This document shows, piece after piece, positions 11,026 through 22,151 of a stretch of 64,000 bases of DNA. Location of the stretch: NCBI GenBank assembly GCA_032622095.1, contig CP136064.1:278407614-278471613 (forward strand), in the 5' to 3' direction. Both the position numbers and the translations under genes were made by a program. This DNA comes from Siphonodentalium dalli (Eukaryota > Mollusca > Scaphopoda > Gadilida > Siphonodentaliidae). The first letter of the stretch is position 1; each line of letters opens with the position of its first letter. Below the pieces are notes generated by a model. That model had not been told where the DNA came from. It did not search any database and saw only the letters and a program-made list of their open reading frames with translations.

Positions 11026-14000
11026 GTATGTTGTTGTTGTTCAGGATATCACTCCTTTTTATGGTATCAACTATCATACGATGTATACATGAGGAGCACC
11101 CCACATCACATGTCGGTTAACTTAAAATAAATATAAAATCTGAGTTAGTTGTTAAAATAACTCTGGTATGTAATTTTCTCACCAACTTCAAATCTTGACT
11201 GGTCCTCACTCCAAACTCAACCAAGCTGTGACAATGATGTTTTTATTTTAAATAATTATTTAAATTCAGCAATATCATACCACTTCCTGGGAGCCAGTCA
11301 TTTCATACCCTGACCAGCTCGTACCCTCGGAAAAAGTAAACTTATACCTGATTATCATTATGTGTCAACTCGTCACCTCCAGCTGGATCAACTCGTTAAT
11401 ACCTCCCCAGTCATTTCGTATGCTCTGATTTAATTTAGTCTACAGACCCATATTTACTTACACCTTATATTGGCATAACACCTACCGGTATATCTGAATC
11501 TGTAGATAATGCAGTGCAGGAAGCTTTTGGTTATAGATGCACTGGTCCAGGTGCTACCGGTACCATGGCCAAGTAACCTGTGGTGACTCCAGTAGCCTTC
11601 TTTAACGTGCACACACCGAGGCGTGTACACAGGTCAGCTATTAATGTCCGCACCCGATCGGACAGGGTACTGCACCCACGACAACATACATGTACCTGGA
11701 CAAATGTTGTAATGGGGGAAGTCGGCATTTTGCATTCAGATCTTTATTCAGTGATCTCGATTCTCGAATGAGACTTTTCAGCCTTACAAACTTGGTATAT
11801 CTGACCAAGTTCTGATTTTTGTCAGAATACCCTGACCAGGTTGCGACCGCTAGCACGAGAGACCAGTACGCTACCGACTTCCAAACACACGGTAGGTGTT
11901 TGTAGAACAGGGTACAAAATGACTAACTCCCACTTCCCTGACTTTGGGCCAAAGTTTCTTATACCCGGTAAATATAATGTGCTGACATCCCCTGTACTCA
12001 CAATCAGTTTTATGTGTATACTCTCGGGGTCCGAATAAGCATACGGTGCAGAATAAGAGTACAGGGTGGACTATTGTGCTAAATCCAATAAGAGTACGGG
12101 GAGGAATAACAGTACAGGGCGGCAATTTACAACATGGAAGGAAGACTATCTGAAATGCTGTAAGGTCAATCATATATATTTCTAAAATTTTGCACTGTTT
12201 GTTGTCATAGGAGTTACCAAATAGACTTCCAGCAACATATTTGGACTATCTGTTTCTGATCTGAATAAAGGCTCCAGCAATTCTGATAGGCCTGCAGTAT
12301 AAATTTCTTGACAATCCCACTTTTTAAATAAACATATGGACCCAAATAAGCACCATACAGGGCGGCAACTTTTCCAAAAATTAATAAGCATACGGGTATG
12401 CTTATTTGGATCCCAAGAGTACTGGTATAACTGGTTTACAGCAATTGTGCTTGGGCCCCCTCCCATGGCATCTGACGACTACTGTACGATACATGTATAT
12501 GAGCATCATTAATACTCACGCAACTACTCAATCTTAATGGAAAATCACTACCACTCTCATCACTTCATCTGCTCCTCTTGTCTTTTCTTTTCTCCCTCTC
12601 TGCTAGTATCTCTCTTGTCTTTCTCTCCCTCCTGATCAATTAATTACAACAAAATAATGCTAACCACCATCAGCTATGGCATACCTGCAAATCATGTTAT
12701 TTATCAACATGTTGTTCAACGAAATACCGTATGGCGATATATCACTTGAGTATCACAAAATTTGGCCGTATTACCACTTGATTTTAGAGTTATCCATCTT
12801 CATTCTGAATTTTGTTCGAGACTGTTGGTTTGACAACTTTTTTCCAGGCAACAAATAAGTGCACATCTCGAGAAATAACAAATAAAAAAATTTATATATG
12901 ATCACTCTGAGCTTTGATGGGTGGGTTCCTCGACTCGAATCAAATATTTTTTACCCCCGAAGTCAAATAAATAATAATTTTGGAGCGTTAATTCATATTA
13001 TGAATCTAAAAAAAAAAGTGAAATGTTATAGGTTAACAGAACTACATGTACATATCTTTTATTCCACTAATGTTTCTTTCTATTTTCAACAGGATCAGTA
13101 GAGAATTTGTACAGAAATAGACTTGATCTTAAGAAAACTCCTGAAGATGGAAGTGACATAACAGAAAAAGACATATTCAGTCTTCCTGAAATGCACCCTC
13201 CAGAGGAGATGCCAAACGGTAACGTAGGAACAGCCACAATGCATTTCCTGAAACTCATACAACAGTGCCGACTCGCCCCAGTAATTATAAAAAAACTTGG
13301 ACTTGTGTTTCCAAAAACAAGGTCGAGCAAAGTATATGGTAATGTGGAATTTGATTACGGGACGAGGGTATCTTGTGATGACATTGATTACAGGACGAGA
13401 TTTACTTGTGATGACAACGGCACAAATAACTCTCATGATCTGTGTGTTAAAAGCGCGAAGGGACACATGATAGAGGCTGTGAATGAGGAAGATTCTCAGG
13501 GCGGTGGAGAGACTGATGTACATGTAACAGATACAGAACATCACAAATTTAGAAAGAAAAAGCAACCTGATAAAACAACGAAAGAATTGATGGACGACAT
13601 GATAGAGGAGAAGATGATTGAACGAGAACGAGACTTGGATTCTGATGATGTGAGTACTTTCAATTTGCAGGGTTCCACTGGACACTAACCAAGATTGGTA
13701 CATTTATATCAAATTATTATAGTAAAACACAGGCCTGTGGGGGAAAGCATAATCTGGCAAGACTGTCTTCCTGCCATCCCGGAACCGCAGAGGGTGAATT
13801 TAATGACACTACCCCGCACAGTGGGCTAGCATAACTAAATTCACCATCTGGGTACCTCATTCTGCTTTGGCCTCATCTTCTCTGGAAAGTATCTTTATTA
13901 TCAAATTATCATGTTTTTAAATTTCTTTTAAAACTTCTTTAGAAAGTATCTTTTTCAGGTTAGTTTCTCTATATCCCCAAATTGACAGACGACACAATGA

Positions 14001-17000
14001 TTTGCATAATCGAGGTGCCCAATTGGTGCACATCACAATCTTCACCATCTGGGAACTTAATTTTTGAGTCTAGGTCTCCCATACATGTAGCAGATGAGGC
14101 CATGCAGAATGAGGTCCCCAGAGGATGAATTTGGTGTTGTGTGGGGTAGCATCATTAAATTCACCCTCTAGGGACCTCATTCTGCAAATGACCAGCACAA
14201 TATTTTGAGGCCTAGTAATATTATATCTCAACCTGTACCCGATTTAACATCCCTAAATTACTATTTCTTCTGCTTCGTGGGTGATAAATATTTGATTCGA
14301 TTCAAGGAACAAAGCTCAGAGCTACCGGGTATTAGCTTTCGATTTTTGAAATCTATTTATTTTCTACACCACAAATTGTTGTCAGCTTAGCACCGAAAAT
14401 ATATACAGACAGCTGCGTAATGAGAGTTGGGATGTCGAATTTGCAGTGATCGGAAAAGATTCTCGGAATAAAAGACGATGAAAATTATCCCCAGAAACAA
14501 AATTGACAGTATCTAGTCATTCTTGTGGTACATGTACATGTAGTTGGCAGCATATATACCTATTCCCGATTCACTAATAATATTTTTGTGCATGAACATT
14601 GACAATTTATAATACCATGCTGATCATACATGAAAGAAGATGTTTGTTTACATTTGTGATGACACATGCTGGGAAATTCCAGTTTGAACCAGGCATCACC
14701 ATATATGGAATTGGAGGTGTAGAAAATAAATAGATTCAAAAATAGAAATCTAATACATGTTAGCCCATAGGTTGTCCCCCTGGAAATTTTTTGAAAATCC
14801 ATTGCATTGAGAGTTAATCTAGAGCTCTCTGAGTCAGTATTTTGTATTTTACTGAGAAGTCAATTTAAACAAGTTTCTCAAGCGTAACTTTGGAAATTTT
14901 TTATATACCGGTATGTATGGGATTGGAAATGCTTATAAGTTATTGTAAGATATCTTTTGGTTCAATGGATTATGCTTATCCTGCTTGAAATGAGACTTAC
15001 CATTATCACTCTAATTCATACATGTATAATAGTTTATTTTCTAAAATTCAAGTGAGAGACACATACATACTATACTAGTAGTGCAGAAACAATGTCTATT
15101 AAGTTAGTAATTACTATTAGTACTAATCTCTTTGTTATTTATTCATTTGGTATTATGATATCCCACCTGATAACCAGGTTGATAATAAACCTGAACACAA
15201 ACTATTTGAAGTTTTCACAGGTGAAAAAAGCTAGATAAAGCCAAACGTACTTTATAGTATGATTCCAACTGTTAAACTTAAACCTTTTTGTAAACTTAAA
15301 TGTCTTATGTCAATATACATGTATATATAAATATATATATGTTTTGTATCTTGTTATGATATGAATTGGGACCTGAATTAAAAAAAATAAAAAAAATTGG
15401 GCACCCAAACCGGTAAGTTAACCAGTATGAAAACTGGCCTGGATACATGTACATGTATGTCCCTGGTTGAATTTATTATCTGAACATTTCCCTCCAATTA
15501 ATAGTGATCCTTCAGCACTTGTATTGATTTTGCGTATGACTGTTGTCTGATAATGTTTCCTGGACTTCCCCTCGGGCCCTCCAAATGAATGATAGACCAT
15601 TTTAATATATGGTAGATTTTTGGCACAGCTGCATGTTATGTGAACCTGTAACCGAGACATGTCGAGCATTGCTCTGAGTACATGACTATATAACACACAA
15701 GGAACTGATTTTTAGAAGCTGCATGGGGTTGTTTCATGGCCACGTGGGCCACAACGTCAGACTTTGAGTCGCAATGTGCATCGCCATCACGGGCCGGGTT
15801 CAAATCCCACATAATCTAAAAAATGTGCATTGTCTCAAATACACATGCAGCATTGCAATATATACATGTATGTTTATATTACTGGTCGGAGAATCCATTT
15901 AGTAAAGAAAGTGTTAATTCATGTTGCAGGATAACGATACATGTCAGGAGTACGAGAGACATGAAGCTCTGTATGACGACCCGACTAACCAGGAGAGGAA
16001 CAGCGAGCGTTTATTTGAGGAGGAGGTTGAGGTTACATGGGATAAAGGAAGCAGTGGACTCGTGTTCTACACTGATGCACAGTACTGGAAGCAACAGGAA
16101 GGAGGTATGCTATCTGATTAATATTCGGGAATACTGACCCTAAAGGAGTTCCATTTCTCCAGGGTTTCTGCTAGGGGTTGGGGGAATGGTACCCCTATGG
16201 CCACTGGGGGAAATCTCAATCGATCAACAAATTGCAAATATCTATATGTATTTAATTATCGACTGATTGACTAAGTACTATCAAATAGTACTTAGTCAAA
16301 CAGTTGATAATTAATGCCAAGTGGAATATTCCTGATCATCCTTCAGTGGCTAACATCAGGACCTCATCTACATAATTTTTAATCAGAACCAGGCATAATC
16401 AACCAAATGGCTGCTGTCTGCTTCAATATCTTTCAGTATAAGGCAAACATAATTGTCAGTGTGTGTAGCCAGGAAAAGTATTCTTTTCCTGATTAGCATT
16501 AACTGGCAAATTAAATAATTGTTTATGACTCCCTGTTGGCTTTATTTAGTGGCAGATACAAGCATTAATCTGTGGATTGGGTAGGAGAATAATCAGAATA
16601 TGTCCGAGCGGATCGAACTTGGGATGAGGGGAGGACCTCAAAGGGACCCACTGCCCCTGTAGCAGAAATCCTGAGTTCTCAGCCCTGTTATTTCTTTCTA
16701 TACTAAATGGAATCTCCCATTCAGTTATAAAAGTATACATTGGAGTGGACTATTATTTATTTGGAGGGGTGTTAACCCTTCCATGACTGGAGCTTCCTGA
16801 AATTTTGCAAAAGCCCTCTGCCAATGCATTTTTTTTATATATATATATGAGTCTCCAATAGGGAGCCTGGCATATATAAGACAATCCATTGGCCTAACAT
16901 TATTTACCTTGTCCTTGCAAGCAGGTGCATTCTCGTATATACGCGAGGCTCCCTATGGGAGACTATCATATATTTATAAGATAATGCATTGGCACAGTGT

Positions 17001-19215
17001 TTTGGCAATATTTCAGGAAGCTCCAGTCATGGACAGGTTTACTGGACTGGAAATGATAGAGAATTTCTTTTGATAAATAAATGTCGGTTTCCTTTTAGAT
17101 TTTGATGAGCAGACAGCTGATGATTGGGACGTTGATATGAGCGCGTACTATGAGAAAGGTGCAGGCGACAAGGATATAAAAGATTTCATTCAAATGCGAC
17201 AAGACGAACGCCGGAGAAAAGGAATCGAAAATACTGATCGACACACAGTGGGCATTACCAAACAACAGGTCACCAGCGAGGAAATCAGTCCCCATCTAAT
17301 CGGCCAGTTTGAAAAACATTCCAAGGGCGTGGCAAGGAAAATCATGAATAAACAAGGGTGGAAGGATGGAGATAGTCTGGGGACAACCGTGAAAGGTATT
17401 CCGGATGCCCTGGAGAATGAAGGTCAACATCCAAGAGATAAATCTGGTTTCGGGTAGGTTTGTCTTATCAGATGTTATCCCTTGCTGTATTAAATGGATT
17501 CTCCCATTCAGTTGCAAAAGTATGCATTGGAATATAGTCCTATTGTTCATATGGAAGGGTTTTCAGGAAAATAAGCAGAAGACAAGTAATAAAAGTGCAG
17601 AATGAGTCCTACATGTATTTATTGGAGGGAAATGTTCACATAATAAGTTCAACAAAACTATCTACCTTACCCGTATTTAAATTTAAACACAGTACTATTT
17701 TTCACACACCCGTCGGTGTGCAAATTTATAACTGAGCGAAAAATAGTACGACTGAATTAAAAATATACTTCACAAAAAACAAGAGAGTTACATGTATGTT
17801 GATGAGTTACATACATTACAAAAAGTTTGACTCTGAATAGACAATTATGCCTATATCTACTATATATTTTGAGACTTCTGTATATGTGTATGTATATCCT
17901 TTATAGACTCGAAAACGGCTCGACCGATTGAGCCCAAACTTGCTATCTAAGGGTAAAAAGACACAAGAAGTGCCATCGCACTGCTTCTGAGAATGTCCGA
18001 GCATTCCCTCACCCTTCGCCCCACCAACGTCGTTGGAATTGATGAGTTAATGATTAAAGAGCGTTCGTATCTGCGGTGTCATTGTTAAAGAGCTTTTATA
18101 TACACGAGTATAAATATGGCTCAATCGACCGTCTCGGAAACTGGAGATATCGAGACGAAATTTCGTACTTAGGGCTTCCAAGGGACGGGGGAGATTTTCG
18201 TCGGGTCAGTTTGTCCGCCTGAGGTGACCTTGACCTTGAAACAGGTACCCACAAATGACCTTGGGCGATATCTCGGTCGTCAGCAGTGACATCGAAGTGA
18301 AATTTGTTATGTATGGTCAACTCGGGATGGGGAATATTTTTGTCGGGTTATTTTGTCCACCCAACATGACATTGAAACGGGTACTCGCAAATGATAGCAT
18401 GCTGTCGGCGTGCCTGTACGGGGTTACCTTGAAAAACAAAAATTAATGGATCGACCAAAGACATGGGACCAATCCCGCCAGTGGCGGGCTAATCTGCTAG
18501 TATATATATATATATACATGAAGGCCTGCATTTACATTTGTTCAACCATTATTAAAACCATTACTCAAGCCCAATCGACGCACAAATCATGGTACTTTGG
18601 AACAGCTTTTACAAGATAGCCTGAAAAATGACCAAAATCGACTTACGTCCTTTTATAGTGAGGCGACGATATACTATGTTTCGCTTCGTCTATGTTTGTC
18701 TGATTATGAATAGTGAACAATATATATTTGTTTATAATTTATTATAAATTCCACATTTTCAGTCCATTGATATTCAAATTTCGAGATGGATGGAAATACC
18801 ATTGGTGTTATTTAGTCTCAGTGTTAAATAATTAGGTAAAACAGAATAGGAAAAAGACTCCTCCCCCTCCCCTGCGAGTACCGGAAATTATTGTTTTTTC
18901 TGGGCTTCGCACCGCCCACACAGATGTTTTTGTCAGACCCACCTGGATTTACATGTATTTACAAGTTTCATATATTGAAATATATAACAACTTTTGAATT
19001 TATTATTATTCAGATTTCGAGATGGAGGGAAATACCAAGTAAAGTCTAAAGCAAAACGAGCCGAGAGGGAAGTGATAATTTCTACAATCTATGATCGACC
19101 AGCAGACAATGATCCAGCAGAACCATTACTGAGGAGAAACGGTCCTTATCATCTCTCATACAGGGATGAGGTCACATTCAAAAAGTCACATCAAATCCTC
19201 AAACCAAATGGATGA
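10653..19215 (+). CDS. GPATCH3: GPATCH3, G-patch domain-containing protein 3 (5 exons, 553 codons)
   Basis: Coding exons are 10653-11025, 13093-13649, 15930-16104, 17099-17453 and 19014-19215; all junctions are GT-AG and the phases (1, 0, 1, 2) close. The predicted length of 553 residues is near the roughly 525 of vertebrate GPATCH3. Residues 1-125 match the conserved RRM-like N-terminus (INNIPANYHSSDLRNYFSQF, then GGFICFHFRHRPE). Residues about 130-310 carry PPEEMPNGNVGTA and an acidic tail. The G-patch is at about residues 442-490, opening HSKGVARKIMNKQGW and ending DKSGFGFRDGG across the last intron. G-patch proteins bind and stimulate DEAH-box RNA helicases; mammalian GPATCH3 has been linked to RIG-I/MAVS signalling. 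The start was chosen because it is the first ATG before the conserved block. It converges with TXNDC17. No broken frame was seen. Confidence 0.95.
11026..13092 (+). other. GPATCH3 intron 1
   Basis: Donor GTATGT, acceptor TTTTCAACAG. It holds a repeat at about 11500-11900 (relatives at 43010-43260 and 62815-62930) and part of the AAAGGTACTCAATCC-type element at 12760-12965. The remainder is AT-rich with nothing recognised. Confidence 0.85.
11500..11900. repeat. Interspersed repeat, unclassified
   Basis: GTGGTGACTCCAGTAG ... ACCGAGGCGTGT ... GATCGGACAG recurs at 62815-62930, and the following part (ACAAATGTTGTAATG ... AGCACGAGAGACCAGTACGC) recurs at 43070-43260. No TIR, TSD or coding frame could be defined. 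Confidence 0.6.
13093..13649 (+). CDS. GPATCH3: GPATCH3 exon 2
   Basis: Acceptor CAACAG|GA, donor GAT|GTGAGT. 557 bases completing a Gly codon and then 185 codons, including GNVGTATMHFLKLIQQCRLA and a charged tail ending RDLDSDD. The 202-codon frame on the opposite strand is an antisense shadow. Confidence 0.95.
13731..14212. repeat. hAT-type MITE (GAATGAGGTCCCC family) in GPATCH3 intron 2
   Basis: Starts CAGGCCTG and ends GAGGCCTAG, with two family palindromes (13790-13862 and 14104-14185). The middle contains GGTGCCCAATTGGTG, also found in the copies at 2834 and 30333. Confidence 0.75.
15930..16104 (+). CDS. GPATCH3: GPATCH3 exon 3
   Basis: Acceptor TTGCAG|GAT, donor G|GTATGC. 58 codons plus one base, including DDPTNQERNSERLFEEEVEV and WDKGSSGLVFYTDAQYWKQ, a strongly conserved GPATCH3 segment. 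Confidence 0.95.
16160..16673. repeat. TIR element, CAGGGTTTCTGCTA family
   Basis: CAGGGTTTCTGCTAGGGG at the left is mirrored by CCCTGTAGCAGAAATCCTG at the right. A relative with CAGGGTTTCCGCTA ends is at 39273-40101. The CAGGG terminus is hAT-like; no convincing target duplication is visible here. Confidence 0.6.
16772..17035. repeat. TTAA MITE (CATGA family), right terminus lost
   Basis: Begins TTAACCCTTCCATGACTGGAGC and contains two palindromes of the shared ATGCATTCTCTTATATATG core; the right arm stops at GGAAGCTCCAGTCATGG. It ends 63 bases upstream of GPATCH3 exon 4. Confidence 0.75.
17099..17453 (+). CDS. GPATCH3: GPATCH3 exon 4 (most of the G-patch)
   Basis: Acceptor CCTTTTAG|AT, donor GG|GTAGGT. 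Encodes WDVDMSAYYEKGAGDKDIKD and then the G-patch with GVARKIMNKQGWKDGDSLG. The last two bases form a Gly codon with exon 5, giving GFGFRDGG, the usual glycine-rich end of the motif. Confidence 0.96.
17662..17757. repeat. Short palindromic repeat (ACCTTACTCGTATTTAAATT family)
   Basis: The left arm CTACCTTACCCGTATTTAAATT and right arm with CTGAGCGAAAAATAGTACGA are shared with copies at 31850, 49083-49175, 50400-50505 and 30250-30325. Probably a MITE; the ends are not firmly defined. Confidence 0.5.
17856..18500 (+). mobile_element. Non-autonomous Helitron in GPATCH3 intron 4
   Basis: The 5' end is TCTACTATATATTTTGAGAC after a host A; the 3' end is CTAG at 18497-18500 before a host T. A perfect hairpin CCCGCCA-G-TGGCGGG lies at 18474-18488, eight bases before CTAG. 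These are the three defining Helitron marks (5' TC, 3' hairpin plus CTRR, A/T insertion). No Rep/helicase ORF. Its 5' end is almost the same as those of the minus-strand Helitrons at 32504-33138 and 37117-37620. Confidence 0.88.
19014..19215 (+). CDS. GPATCH3: GPATCH3 exon 5 (stop)
   Basis: Acceptor TTATTCAG|A, TGA stop at 19213-19215. Encodes FRDGGKYQVKSKAKRA, the end of the G-patch, and the short conserved C-terminus YDRPADNDPAEPLLRRNGPY. Confidence 0.95.
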
Positions 19216-19216
19216 A

Positions 19217-19385
19217 AATATGACATGGTCAAATCAAATCCTCAAAATATGACATGGTCAAATCAAATCTTCAAAATATGGCATGGTCAAATCAAATCCT
19301 CAAAATATGACATGGTCAAATCAAATCCTCAAAATATGACATGGTCAAATCAAATCCTCAAACCAAATGGATGAAAATATGACAA
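19217..19385 (+). repeat. 29-bp tandem array in the GPATCH3 3' UTR
   Basis: Five copies of a unit with AATATGACATGGTCAAATCA and then AATCCTCAA, starting right after the stop codon. The array closes with CCTCAAACCAAATGGATGA, a copy of the last coding bases and stop codon at 19197-19215, so the array arose by duplication of the coding/3' UTR border. Confidence 0.92.
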
Positions 19386-19438
19386 AGTTGAAAAGGTTCT
19401 TATGAAGCAGGATTACAAGCTGCTTGTTAAGGTTAAGC

Positions 19439-19585
19439 AAGCCTTGAAATAGTGTTTCTGTCATTTGTAGAATGAGGTCCCTAGAGGGTGGATTTGGTGA
19501 TGCTAGCCTGCTATGCGGGATATAGTTACTAAATTTACCCTCTGTGAACCTCATTCTGCAAATGACAGACAAGTTGTTAGTGGCG
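19439..19585. repeat. hAT-type MITE (GAATGAGGTCCCC family), short form
   Basis: AAGCCTTGAAATAGTG, TCTGTCATTTGTAGAATGAGG and the complementary right arm CCTCATTCTGCAAATGACAG. It lies in the probable GPATCH3 3' UTR. Confidence 0.75.
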
Positions 19586-19781
19586 AGTTGGACTTGATTC
19601 TTGGGAGACAATAGGAATATATATGACTGAAAGGGGCCACTCTAGACAGATGTTTGAACTTGTGTCCAAACTGGTTGCAATTTTTCAACAGACCATGTCA
19701 GTGTTGGTTGTACCCTTGTACCTGTAGCTTGGATCTGTTTGTAAAATATGTCAATGTTTCATCTTATATAAATTTGACAAG

Positions 19782-19787
19782 AATAAA
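19782..19787 (+). terminator. Candidate poly(A) signal for GPATCH3
   Basis: AATAAA about 570 bases after the stop codon. It is the first canonical hexamer on this strand after the stop; use of the site is inferred. Confidence 0.5.
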
Positions 19788-19811
19788 GTGACTAAAACTT
19801 ACATGCAACAT

Positions 19812-19965
19812 TAAAAGTTATTGTGGTGGATTGACGGTAACTGGGTGTGACATTGATGGCTTGGCATTTATGTTCAACTGAGTCACTTTGTGACAAGGTT
19901 GAACATAGGCTCCAAGCCGTCAATGTCACATGATGTTACCATCAATCCACCACAATAACGTATGT
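19812..19965. repeat. Palindromic MITE-like hairpin
   Basis: GTTATTGTGGTGGATTGACG at the left pairs with CATCAATCCACCACAATAAC at the right; the inner parts also pair (GACATTGATGGCTTGG with CCAAGCCGTCAATGTC, TGTTCAACTGAGTCAC). Just past the GPATCH3 poly(A) signal. Confidence 0.75.
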
Positions 19966-20287
19966 TCTGCCGACAGTACTGGTCATTAATAGCAATTTGA
20001 TATTTATTCCAAAGAATGGTCAGCAGAAAATGTCAAAATCTCCTATCGCTCTGTCTATAAAATTGTTCAACGTTAATGAAGTCATGAAAAAAGCAAGCCA
20101 GCGAGATACCATGAAACGGTTTCCCTTATGTTGATGGCTCTAGACTTAAACATGGGATATGTTGCGCAGCTCTCCGACCAATGAAAGATTCTGTTTCTTA
20201 CTGGAGGTGGAACATTGTTCTAGGTTCATGACCTCTCATTTCTTTCTCAAACTGAGTTTACAGATTCCACAATCACGTCTCAAGATA

Positions 20288-20655
20288 TGGTGCTGGTCAT
20301 TTGCAGAATGAGGTCACCAGAGGGTGAATATAGTGACGCTACCCCGCACAGCAGGCTAGCATCACTAAATTCACCATCTGGGGACCTCATTCTGAATGGC
20401 GTCATTGGGCACCTTGATTATGCATTGTGTCATCTGCCAATTTGGGCATATAGAGAATCTATGCTAACATAGAAAAAGAAATAAAAAACTTAATTTGATC
20501 ATAAAGATTCTTTCCAGAGAAGATGAGGTTTAATAAGAATGAGGTCCCCAGAGGGTGAATTTAGTGATGCTAGCCCATTGTACAGGGTAACATCACTAAA
20601 TTCACCCTCTGGGGACCTCATTCTGCAAATGTCCAGCACCATTTTTTGAGGCCTG
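20288..20655. repeat. hAT-type MITE (GAATGAGGTCCCC family)
   Basis: TGGTGCTGGTCATTTGCAG at the left and CTGCAAATGTCCAGCACCA at the right, each next to a family palindrome. The copy at 30333-30873 has the same subtype termini (CCAGCACCA, AGGCCTG). Confidence 0.8.
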
Positions 20656-22082
20656 ACCACAATGCAGTCCCTTGATTTTGATGCACAAAAAGGTGTGCGC
20701 CACACAATGTTGGTTACCATAATCTGAGAAAATGCTGCATAGAATTTGCAAGTTTTAATGACGATCCATCACAGCAACAAACTATTTGAAAGGCCAGTGG
20801 TAATCTTATCATATTAACGTCTCAGGAACTTGATTCAGATTTGATTCACAGAATGACGGGGCTTTCCCCCCAAGATGATGTAATAAATTATTTCCAAATA
20901 TGTTGCGCATGTCATGTGTAGTAAATGTTTGTGAGAATCGTAGTAGTTAGTAATGTTTATAAAAACAACAGGATGCGATAAACATTAATAGATATCGTTG
21001 ACTGATAAAACATTAAGTCTTATGAATTATAAATATGTTGCCTGTATTCTATACTAAACAATTTGTTGTCATTCTCTATGCATGGGAAAATTGACATCAC
21101 ATCATTGACCTCCGATTTCACAATTTAAATATAACCATTCATGAATGATGAAGCCGTGTCTGTAATTGTTATCAGCTTTTTAAGGAGACTGGAGTCCGCC
21201 TTGTGATGAGCTAATGCATGAACCAATGAAATAGCACTCAGTCTGAAACATGACCAATGGAATGAAGGGAATATCATCAATACAGAAATCAAATGTGAAT
21301 CACAGTTCCAGAGACATAAATCTGGTTTTTAAAGAGACTGAGGTTATTGTCTTATCATGTTGACATAACATATTTTTATAACATTTTTATATTAAATATT
21401 TTACTACAATTCGTATGTTTTTAGTTGTCGAACAGCATTTATTTTCAGCAGATAATATCTCGTACATGCTTGTATCTAATCATGTAGGGCCCCAATTTAA
21501 AATAATTTTTTGAATTCCCAGATCGCATTATATACATTACATGTGCAACATGTTCCATATTATATACCATTTGGAAGAGGAACCAAAAATATATATATTC
21601 TACTGGAATATGGAACAGCTGTGACCTAGGAGAGTCCACCATGTGACAGAGATCCTAGGTCTCCCATAACAGTTGAGGCCTAAGCAGAATGAGGTTCCCA
21701 AAATTCTTCAGCGCTCCATAACCAACCTGACGCCCTTGTAAGTGCATAACCAATATTGCCCAGTACATGTAGTATTACCACTGAATTAGTCTTTATCCCA
21801 TGGTTTTGGGTACTAAATTTCCCAGCTTCACAAAACTGGTATTATGTCACTCAGTTTCGCTGAAACTTGTATTTTGATACCCAGGTATGGCTCTTAAGGT
21901 GTTGGAGGGAAAACCCTTTCTTAGAAACACATCTTTTAATGATAGCATCAAATCAACAACATGAAGATATTTCTTCCCAGAAGAACATAAAATGTGACAA
22001 GTTGTCAGCAACTTGCCAGCTTGGGTTATGGCAGCAAATTTAGGGGTAATCTGTGAAATATCAGGATCATCTGTGTGGATTA

Positions 22083-22151
22083 TCAGTCATCTGATAACAG
22101 CATCTGAACCAGGTCGTCCTTCGTACATTGTTCCTCCTCTAATCTCTGTGC
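22083..22151 (-). CDS. TXNDC17: TXNDC17 exon 4 (stop)
   Basis: Acceptor TTCCCAG|GCA on the minus strand. Encodes AQRLEEEQCTKDDLVQMLLS and DD, then TGA. It matches the C-terminal helix of the family. Confidence 0.93.
   Translation of the reverse strand, partial: AQRLEEEQCTKDDLVQMLLSDD

Larger units (their letters stand above)
19216..22082. other. Convergent spacer between GPATCH3 and TXNDC17
   Basis: Carries the GPATCH3 3' UTR, a likely poly(A) signal, two hAT-type MITEs and a hairpin element (listed separately). From 20660 to 22080 the DNA looks single copy; nothing coding was recognised. Confidence 0.7.

Noticed and set aside
13095-13703. 202-codon minus-strand open frame
   Set aside because: It lies entirely opposite GPATCH3 exon 2, has no domain and is Tyr/Phe/Cys-rich in the way antisense frames of Lys/Glu-rich exons are.
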